From Gamarada debralockiae (taxonomy: Eukaryota > Ascomycota > Leotiomycetes > Helotiales > Hyphodiscaceae), in NCBI GenBank assembly GCA_002803225.1, contig NXFV01001417.1:62001-126000 (forward strand): a stretch of DNA of 64,000 bases, read 5' to 3'. Shown here one piece after another: positions 56,298 through 64,000 of this stretch (positions are counted from its first letter, which is position 1; each line of letters opens with the position of its first letter). Made by a program: the position numbers and the translations under genes. The notes under the pieces were generated by a model. It was not told the DNA's origin. It saw only the letters and a program-made list of their open reading frames with translations, and searched no databases.

Positions 56298-58450
56298 TTA
56301 GCTGCATGAAACGTATATACTGTAATTGCCACCGGGAATTGTTTTCATGTCTAATCTTCCGTTGGTCGTGTTCTGGACGTACGCTTGTAACCCCAGCTGT
56401 TCGTGGTCTACGTTAGGACGACTATACCATCCACCTTTCTGCTCTTTGATCAATTCCACAGAACTTCCACTATCAGAACAGTTCAGTTGAACCGTAGAAG
56501 CACAGATTGGGATATCAAGAAGTAGTGTGCCTCTTGTCGCCTTTGGGGTTGAGAAAGAGTAACTTATGTCCTCCCCAAGTCGCATAAAGCTTGCTGAGAA
56601 GCTTCCAATCCCCGTTGTGAATCCAGATTCAATGCTTGTCAAATTTCCTGGCTGCGGGTGAACAATCCAACTCGTTGAGTTCATTATAAGCAACCCAGCA
56701 GCGTATTGCGAGAGTGCAATGATTGGCCCGGTTGACCACCCATGAGCATGACTAATGCGTGCCTCGTCTGTGTAACTTGGATAATGTAAAGCGCCTGATA
56801 TATCATAACCCTCAATGAAGGTAGAATTGGTCATGCGTGGATCGTCCAGCATGAAGTCACCCCACATGGACTTCATCAAGTCTATTGCATGCTGGGGCTG
56901 ACCAGCCAGAAAGTGTGCTTGCAGTTCGAACCCACTGATGAATGGGCTGATTGTAGTACCTGCTTCAGGAGCGGGCGCGCCGTAACGAGTCCATCGGTTT
57001 GCCAGGTTTGTGGAGATTGTATCCGCCTGGCTAGAATTTGCGATTCCAGATATGATGGCCCACGAATTTCCATCTTGGGGATGAACATTGGTGGTCTGGT
57101 TGTTGGTGTAAAAGCCAGCGTTCTCGTCCCAGAGAAGCACATTGGCGCCAGCCCTGATACCCACTGCCGATGCAGCCCATGATTGGATGTGCGTAGTATC
57201 ATTCACCGCGTGGGCGAGTTTTATGGCGGCATTGATCACATAGTGGAGAAGTGCATTAGCCTATGTAGCTCGTTAACCGCACTTTCTCCTCACTGTTCAC
57301 AACTATTACTGACCTCCATGTTATATGCGCCCATGGAATTGGTGCCCCAGTCCGCTGTCGCACTTCTGGGAACATTTGCGAGGCCGGTGTTGTCGATCGA
57401 GCTCAGACTCAGATTTAGCGCCAGTTTAACCTTGGGCCAGTTGTGCTGAAGAAATGCCAGATCTCCGCTGTAGATGTAATAGTTGTTTAGTGCGATGAGA
57501 TTATGGAGATGGTAGGTGAAAGAGTAGATGCCAAAAGGTGATGCTGTGACTGGAGCTGCAACATATGGAAGCACACCAGAGGTCTGGTTTTGTTGCAGGA
57601 AAAGTTGTTCGAGAGAGTGTTTGACTGAATAAACATCGTTAGTGGATAAAAACACACCAGGAATTTCGATCGAATAGTCGCCGGCCCAGATGAGCTTGTC
57701 CCTCTTAGCACCGTCTACTAATGCAGAAGTACCGTTTGTTAGAGTGCTGTTCGCTCCCCAGAAAGATATAGTATCAGGGTCGCTAGCAAGGAAATTCACC
57801 AAAGCATTGCCAGCATTGGAAGGAATAGTGCATAGTTGGAGGGTATATGCTGCTGCATACCAAACGCGATTGAGCTGTTCGTCGCTGCTGTGGAAATAGC
57901 CTGAATAGCTTCTGAGAGCGTCTTCACTGTAGTGGGGCATCGCGGTAAAGAAAGTCGTTAGCCTACTGAGGGTGATGGAGCCGGTAGCATTGTAATAAAT
58001 GTTGAGATAACGGAAGCCGCCTCGATCGTGAGTGTGGTCGGCTGTATAAGTGCCCGGTTCTGTGATGGGATACCACAGAATCTCATCAATGCCCACATTC
58101 TGTGTAGCGTCGCTGCCGTTTCGTGATATCCACAGAGAAGACTCTGAGTAGCTGATCCCAATGAACTGGCTAGGTCCAGACATGTTGCTAACAGTGAACG
58201 AGACAATGCCACCAATATTCTTGCCGTAGTCGTAAGTTATCGCCGAGTTTGCCTGGAGAGTGGTATATCCATTATGGCCTGCAGTCACTCCAGCAGCATT
58301 TGATACAGTGCCGTTAATGCGATGAACTGAGACAGGCAACAAAAGGCGCTGAGATGGAGCAAGAATATACTCAGAAAATGAGGATGTGGCGACAAGCGGT
58401 AGAAAAACGTATGACAATGCCGCAAAATTGGCAAAGGAATATTTACTCAT
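56298..58450 (-). CDS. Secreted alpha-L-rhamnosidase-type glycosidase (GH78)
   Basis: Two exons, 58450-57314 and 57260-56298, with a 53-bp phase-0 intron, for 699 aa. Start ATG 58450 (MSKYSFANFAALSYVFLPLVATS) is a signal peptide; the frame extends further only through TTG. An N-terminal beta-rich part carries GRNI-like YGKNIGGIVSF and DRGGFRYLNIYYNATGS. The six-hairpin catalytic domain follows with FHSSDEQLNRVWYAAAYTLQL, KRDKLIWAGD (acid residues in the family's catalytic region), RSATADWGTNSMGAYNMEAN across the splice, PFISGFELQAHF, and ISHAHGWSTGPIIALSQY, typical of fungal GH78. A C-terminal beta domain ends SIYVSCS. GH78 enzymes release terminal L-rhamnose from plant glycosides. It is divergent from the GH3 gene at 59035. 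Confidence 0.9.
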
Positions 58451-59034
58451 AATGAGGAAAGTAGGAGATATATCTATTATAAAGTCCAACTCTGGGCTTT
58501 GTGGAAAGCAAAAATATTTGTAGGTTTTTGAATTGTTGGTTGAACCACATGAGTTAATTGGTATGAAGTTGAACCAGCGGTTCGGCAGTTAACGCATGGG
58601 TTAAGTGAACCCGGCAACTTCTTCGCTGGTTTGTCACAATTAATTTGACTTAGTGTACGATAGTGTACGATACTGTACGATACTGTACGATACTGTAGTA
58701 GTATGGGTCTTGGAATCTCTGGGCTAATCGGGCCTTTTAGATCCGAAAATTAGCTCCAATACAGAAGCCACCATTTATGAGTGGAGATGTGACTTAAAAA
58801 AGCTGGGGAACACGGGGTAAACAGTTTTGTGGGGTATCTTGCCGTGTTTCTTCTCTTACTATTGGGCCTATGAGATAGGGAATCAGCACCCAATGCAGAA
58901 TTTTCTGCGTACTAGAGAGTTGGAGTCAACGGCGTGATTCCGTGGTCGAGTGTATAAATACATAGATTGTCGATGTCCAATAGAGCCATTATCACTACCG
59001 AAACACACATGTTCCTAAGACAAAATCATTGACG
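58451..59034. promoter_or_regulatory. Divergent promoter between GH78 and GH3 genes
   Basis: 584 bp between outward-facing start codons. Contains a 10-bp tandem array of TGTACGATA-type words at about 58653-58698. GAGTGTATAAATACATAG near 58948-58965 has a TATA box in position for the GH3 gene. Confidence 0.65.
58653..58698. repeat. 10-bp tandem array with GTACGATA core
   Basis: AGTGTACGAT, AGTGTACGAT, ACTGTACGAT, ACTGTACGAT, ACTGTA: four full units and a partial fifth, each exactly 10 bp. On the other strand they read CGTACA(C/G)TAT. The core is the same as in the 59-bp repeats at 49866-50042. Confidence 0.93.
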
Positions 59035-61524
59035 ATGATTTTCCAGTTGCACTCTCTTCGTTTATCCCTGATTGGGGCCCTCTTCCTTTTGAAGCAAGAC
59101 TGTACAGCAGGTGCTCTTTTCACCTCCCCCGAGGTATTCCCATCTCGTAAGTAATATATAGAGCTCTTTACCCAGCAAGATTGATGATCTGAACAGCAGA
59201 GTCAACGGGTGCTGGTGGTTGGACAGAGGCGCTGGGAAAAGCCAACGCCTTCATAGCGTCGCTCAATATTTCACAGAAAGCTTCCTTGACCACTGGCAAT
59301 ATCTATGGGGCGTGTGTTGGCAACATTCCTGCGATTGAGGCTCTGAATTTCTCAGGTTTGTGTCTGCAAGACGGCCCGCTTTCTGTCCGCGCCTCAGACC
59401 TGGCAAGTGTATTCCCAGCTGGTGTAGCCGTGGCTGCAACGTGGGATAAAGATCTCATGTATGCCCGTGGATACGCTCTGGGCACTGAGTTCCGTGAGAA
59501 AGGCTCAAATATAATGTTGGGGTAGGTGTAATCATGCTTGACATCTTTTTGAGCTTTGCTAATTTTGCTGTAGACCAGTGGCCGGTCCCTTAGGGAGACA
59601 CTCCTTAGGTGGCCGGAATTGGGAAGGTTTCTCGCCAGATCCTTACTTGACCGGTGTTGCAATGTCGGCTTCGATACGGGGTATTCAGAATGCCAAAGTC
59701 CAAGCTTGTGCTAAACACTTTATTGGCAACGAACAAGAGACACAAAGGTCGAATACAGTATCGCCAAATGGAACTAATGTTGATGCTATATCGTCCAACA
59801 TTGATGACAGAACTATGCATGAGCTCTATCTGTGGCCTTTCGCAGACTCCGTGCAGGCTGGAGTAGCCAGCATCATGTGCAGTTATAATCGGGTCAATCA
59901 GACATACTCCTGTGAGAACTCAAAGCTCTTAAATGGGTTATTGAAAGGAGAGCTGGGATTTCAAGGCTATGTTGTCTCCGACTGGTTCGCTACTCATTCT
60001 GGTGTAGAATCAATCGGGGCAGGATTGGACATGGATATGCCAGGTACTCTCGATGCGACGTCCTTTGATATCACCAAGTCATATTTTGGGGAAAATATCA
60101 CAATGGCTGTGACAAATGGTTCTCTTTCGGAAGATCGTCTCGACGATATGCTCCGCCGTATTTTCACGCCATATTTCTTTCTGGGCCAAGACAAATCCTA
60201 TCCAACGGTTGATCCAACTAATGCTCTCGTTTTGGGCGCAAGCTACGGCTATCCTCAGAGCATCTTCAACGCTCCTCCAGCTCGTGATGTAAGAGGCAAT
60301 CATTACAAGTTGATCCGCAAATTGGGCTCCGCAGGCATCGTACTGCTCAAAAACACCAACTCAACCCTTCCGCTCCGAGACCCACAGAATATTGGGATCT
60401 TCGGGAATGATGCAGCGGATGTAACCGATGGTCTTACGTACCTTGGCGCAACGAGCATTTCCCCGATTGACGGTTTCGATATTGGCACGCTTTCCGTCGG
60501 CGGAGGTTCGGGAACTGGACGTAGCACGTATATTGTTTCACCGCTGGAAGCAATACGTAACCGCACAAGCTCACGGATTCAATACATTCTCGATAACAAC
60601 TTGATCGCTGCAGGGGACTTCACGAGCATATATCCTATGCCCGAAGTATGCCTGATTTTCCTTAAAACGTGGGCGACTGAGGGTACGGATCGCATAGCTT
60701 TCGAAAATGATTGGAACTCTACCTTGGTTGTCAACAACGTTGCATCTCGGTGTCCAAATACTGTGGTCGTTATGCACTCCGCCGGTGTCAATACCATGCC
60801 TTGGGCTTCGAATCCAAATGTTACAGCTATCCTGTCAGCGCATTTTCCCGGCCAAGAGACTGGGAATTCAATCGTGGATGTCCTTTTCGGAGATGTCAAT
60901 CCATCAGGACGCCTTCCCTATTCAATACCAATCAAAGACCGCGATTATGACATTCCAATCGTCAATCTCACAGGTGCTGCCGCTCTCAACTCCTCGGCAT
61001 GGCAATCCGACTTCACTGAAGGTCTTTTGATCGATTATCGCTATTTTGATACGAAGAACGTTACGCCTTTGTATGAGTTCGGCTTTGGTCTAAGCTATAC
61101 GAGCTTTGAAATTGTGCAGCCACTATCGGTGGATGTTCTGAATACTGTTTTCTCGCCATTTCCATCCCCACCCAATTCAACAAACCCTGGAGGGAATCCT
61201 CTTTTATGGGTCGACCTGCTAAATGCAACCGCTAGCGTCACCAATTCAGGGAAGGTCGCCGGCGCGGCCATCCCGCAACTTTATGTCTCCCTCCCTAGTG
61301 ACAGGATTCCATCAGGGACACCTGTGAAAGTTCTGCGTGGCTTCGAGAAGACATATATCGAGCCTGGCATGACCGTCATAGTCGATTTCCAGTTAAAAAG
61401 GAGAGACCTGAGTTTCTGGAACACAACCGCGCAGAACTGGCAAATACCTGTCGGTGATATTACACTGAGCCTTGGATTCAGCTCCAGGGATCTGCGTAGT
61501 TTTGCAAAAGTGAAATTGCTCTAG
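59035..61524 (+). CDS. Secreted beta-glucosidase-type glycosidase (GH3)
   Basis: Three exons, 59035-59146, 59200-59521 and 59574-61524, for 794 aa; introns 53 and 52 bp. Start ATG 59035 (MIFQLHSLRLSLIGALFLL) is a signal peptide. The GH3 N-terminal barrel has GLCLQDGPLSVR, AVAATWDKDLM, GPVAGPLGRHSLGGRNWEGF (across the splice), AKHFIGNEQET and GYVVSDWFATHSG with catalytic nucleophile Asp281. The second domain begins VLLKNTNSTLPL, and SAHFPGQETGNSIVDVLFGDVNPSGRLPYS is the classic GH3 C-domain block. A fibronectin-III-like domain ends the protein (VTNSGKVAGAAIPQLYVSLP, LRGFEKTYIEPG). Many N-glycosylation sequons. It should remove terminal beta-glucose outside the cell, fitting a partner role for the divergent GH78 enzyme. 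Confidence 0.95.
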
Positions 61525-61883
61525 GTTGGGACATTAGATCAATTCTGAGCTTGATAGTTTAGGTCGGGGTAGTCAGGAAAGCAAGCACATGAAGTGGCGG
61601 AGTTGGGGAGCTCCTTACATTATAACATTTAACATACATTCTACCTTGTGCAACCGATATTTCTTCGAGTGATACCTTTTCAGGCGACGTCATCTTTCAA
61701 GTCTAGCAATTTTGACCTGCCTGAGCCATGCCCTTGACTAGTCTTGAAGACGCTACGGTAACGGGGTGAGGTGGTATTGTCATAATACCTAAAATGTGGT
61801 CCCCCGCGGATTTCTAGTAAGTCCGACGAAATCACAAAAATTGCTGCATATTTAGGTCAGTAGTCTCTTTTGAAGGCCACTTC
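61525..61883. other. Intergenic region, convergent 3' flanks
   Basis: Between the ends of GH3 and the regulator gene. No coding signal. Confidence 0.5.
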
Positions 61884-63121
61884 CTACCAATCGAAAGGAC
61901 TCTCCCGTTCTTTAACCACTTTCAGAGGCCAGGATATTAGTGGTTGCCAATCCTCATCCATAGATTGCAAGACGTCAAAGAGCAACTGCTCACCCCATCC
62001 CATCGACCACCAGCGCTCTTTTACGATATCCAGAACGACAGCATAATGTGCAAGTATTGCCAACGCCATAGGCTGTCTGGCAGTAAGGAGAGTAATGTAG
62101 GAAGGCTCTACGAGCATGGGCCACCCAAGCACAAAGACCCTGTCTGACTGCCTTGGGAAGACAGCAATATAACATTCTCGAAGTCTCTCAATGGCAGTCT
62201 CATATGTCTGCCGGTTGCCTGCTTCGACCCAGGCAGAGTTATTGTACTCCCGGAGGCGTCGGAATGACGCCGTGACCTCCGGTGGCATTTGGACGCCGGG
62301 GTCGCAATCCCTGTCCGTAAATAACGTCCTTAATTCGCCCGTCTCTAACCACTCCCATGCGACTTTGAGCACAACATGCGATCCTCGTAGGAGAATAAAG
62401 ATGTTTGAGATCTCTTCGACGGGTGTCTTCATCTTTTCACCACGCGGCACGCGCGATAAAGAGAAGCCAAACGCAAATACTACCAATAGTGCCGAGCAGC
62501 TAAAAAGCGCCGAGCAATTGGCTGAGTTGATGTCGTTGAGGCTAGATCTGTACTCAGTAAGAGCGAGGCCGTGATGCCGTATAGCAGCATCTGTGAATGT
62601 CGTATGACGGTCTGGTTGTGCCGACGCTAAATGCAAAGCAGAAACACTTAGCAAGCTATGCAACAGAAATGTGCACGTCAGGGCAGATTTCGGAATAACG
62701 ATCTGCCACATCTGACGGACATCATCCCGATCAGCAAGAGTGATATAAGTGGCGGTATTGTAATGGTGCAAGAGCTCTAGGTCTTCAATAGAAGGAGACC
62801 ACGGTACTGGTGCGTAGGTTGCGGACTTGCTCCGCAAGCCAGAGTCTGATGGGGAAGAGTCTGGCCCAGCAGCTAAGGATGCTGGAGACACGCCAGACAT
62901 ACACGAATTCTCTGCCGCGGCATATTGGCAGTCCGTCTTCCTTTTCTTGCACCTGCAGCAGGCGGGGCGGAGTTGATCGCACTATAGCGGGTTACCATGA
63001 GTCCCATATGACATTAGGTGCGCTCGCATGATAGTTGGTTGATAATCCTGACCTTGACATGAGATGCTTTACATTGGATGCATCCGAGGCGAGATTTCTG
63101 GTGGTGGCGCCGGGAAGGCAT
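61884..63121 (-). CDS. Zn2Cys6 transcription regulator, UPC2-like type
   Basis: Two exons, 63121-63053 (23 codons) and 62981-61884, with a 71-bp phase-0 intron (GTCAGG..CTATAG), for 388 aa. The zinc cluster is split exactly by the intron: C14-IQ-C17-KASHVK in exon 1, then C24-DQLRPA-C31-CR-C34-KKRKTD-C41 in exon 2, a complete CX2CX6CX6CX2CX6C array. The body has DLELLHHYNTATYITLADRDDV, PKSALTCTFLLHSLLSVSALHLA and CSALLVVFAFGFS, the pattern of the many fungal regulators named after the sterol sensor Upc2. A start at the later Met (62900) would lose the DNA-binding domain. It stands at the end of the glycosidase cluster and is the obvious candidate regulator; that link is inferred. Confidence 0.88.
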
Positions 63122-63573
63122 TCCAATTTCTACACGTGTATGCTCTCACCCAAGAAGCGCTATTCGATGGCTAACGAAAAAAAAGATTGGGCCGCTGAGT
63201 GGATGATACGACAATGCCGTAAGTAATCAAGTAAAGAGAAGTGCCGTCGCAAATTGCGGTCAGATGAAAAGGCGGCGGAGATAAAAGTTTTCCAGAATCT
63301 GCACAGCCCTGTTACAGATGACGAGTCGTGTCGCAGACAGGAGAGCCGAACATGATATACGATAGAAATACGATGGTGCGGGAATGGCGGTGCGTGGCTG
63401 GTGGTCCCATAACCGATCTCTCGTGGTCTAACCCAAATAGGTTGATTACCAGAGCAAAGAGAGCCACCAGCCATTTGTGGTTGGTTGGTTGGGGGTGCAA
63501 GCCACTTGTGGCGCCCGGATCATTGACTAAAGCAGCGCCCCCCCGGCTCTACTACGGCCACGACTTGTTATAA
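63122..63573. other. Gene-free stretch, regulator promoter
   Basis: Upstream region of the Zn2Cys6 gene; frames on either strand show nothing recognisable. GTTATAAATGG at the right end is TATA-like. Confidence 0.45.
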
Positions 63574-64000
63574 ATGGAAAGGACAGACAGAATCCCAGTC
63601 GAATTGACCTACACCGTCGGCGGGACCAGTCACTGTGGGATCATGAGCTACAGCGACGTCGCGAGCAATCGGCACGAGATCGGGAAAGAAATCAAAGACA
63701 GCAGGGATTACGGGTTCGAACATTTCACTAACTACCCCAGAGATAAGCGCCGGTCATTGTGCTACACACAAATAGCGCAATCACTAACGTTGCCAATCCT
63801 TCAACTCGCGCCTTCTATTGTGCCACCAAATGCAGAAACGCGTCCTTCCCCTCGAGCACTAACGTCAACCTCCTCCTCGAATACCCCTTCCAAACCACCA
63901 CTACCATGGTCCGCGTCCTCCTCCACCATGTCCTTCTCCCCGAGTGCCGACAACAACCTTCTCCAACCATCGACCTTGTCTCTCGTCGTCCGCCTGCTTT
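63574..64000 (+). CDS. Possible gene start running off the window
   Basis: From ATG 63574 a frame stays open for 142 codons to the window end. It reads MERTDRIPVELTYTVGGTSH, then a hydrophilic stretch, then a Ser/Pro/Thr-rich part. I recognise no family. The TATA-like sequence directly before the ATG argues that translation, if any, starts further in (for example ATG 63644). Could be non-coding. Confidence 0.25.
   Translation, partial: MERTDRIPVELTYTVGGTSHCGIMSYSDVASNRHEIGKEIKDSRDYGFEHFTNYPRDKRRSLCYTQIAQSLTLPILQLAPSIVPPNAETRPSPRALTSTSSSNTPSKPPLPWSASSSTMSFSPSADNNLLQPSTLSLVVRLL

Noticed and set aside
62785..62982. Alternative minus-strand protein start near the regulator
   Set aside because: Different frame without cysteine pattern; the zinc-cluster frame continues cleanly into exon 1 at 63121.

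Overview
The window is nuclear DNA from a filamentous ascomycete fungus (Pezizomycotina). Genes are mono- to ten-exonic with short introns of about 45-120 bp and canonical GT..AG ends. The family mix is typical of such fungi: RTA1-like proteins, DHA2-type MFS, SDRs, a HET-domain relic, Zn2Cys6 regulators, F-box proteins, secreted GH78 and GH3 enzymes and RIP-like decayed DNA. A helotialean (Leotiomycetes) affinity is a guess; the sequence does not settle order or genus.

Layout. 1-20 kb mixes intact genes (RTA1-like, NTF2-fold protein, 14-TM MFS transporter, medium-chain reductase, SDR) with broken ones: an amino-acid permease tail, a cysteine-rich single-pass surface protein, an F-box/LRR protein and a small secreted cysteine-rich protein. 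17.8-24 kb is AT-rich and repeat-laden, with a 23-bp tandem array, a HET relic, a Tc1/mariner-type element with about 100-bp inverted repeats, and one copy of a dispersed 250-bp repeat. 24-26.3 kb holds a multi-exon fungal membrane protein. 28.4-31.3 kb holds a decayed Zn2Cys6-type regulator body, the second copy of the dispersed repeat and a GT25-like glycosyltransferase. 33.3-40.1 kb is a housekeeping block: Hrt3-like F-box protein, Mtm1/SLC25A39-like mitochondrial carrier, uracil-DNA glycosylase and a Mae1-like TDT transporter. 42.3-44.8 kb has two more damaged genes.

46.7-63.1 kb is the most interesting part. It is an eight-gene run with no intervening housekeeping genes: RTA1-like, SDR and SDR (divergent), RTA1-like, Baeyer-Villiger monooxygenase, alpha-L-rhamnosidase-type GH78 and beta-glucosidase-type GH3 (divergent), and a Zn2Cys6 regulator of the UPC2-like type. 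I infer a catabolic or detoxification cluster: the two secreted glycosidases would strip rhamnose and glucose from a plant glycoside, the monooxygenase and SDRs would oxidise the aglycone, the RTA1-like membrane proteins would protect the membrane, and the regulator would control it. Both divergent promoters carry tandem CGTACA-type sites with a 10-bp period, which suggests a shared cis-element. Every gene here is reconstructed as intact.

Intron-exon structures were worked out by hand from reading-frame continuity and family similarity; no database search or transcript evidence was available.
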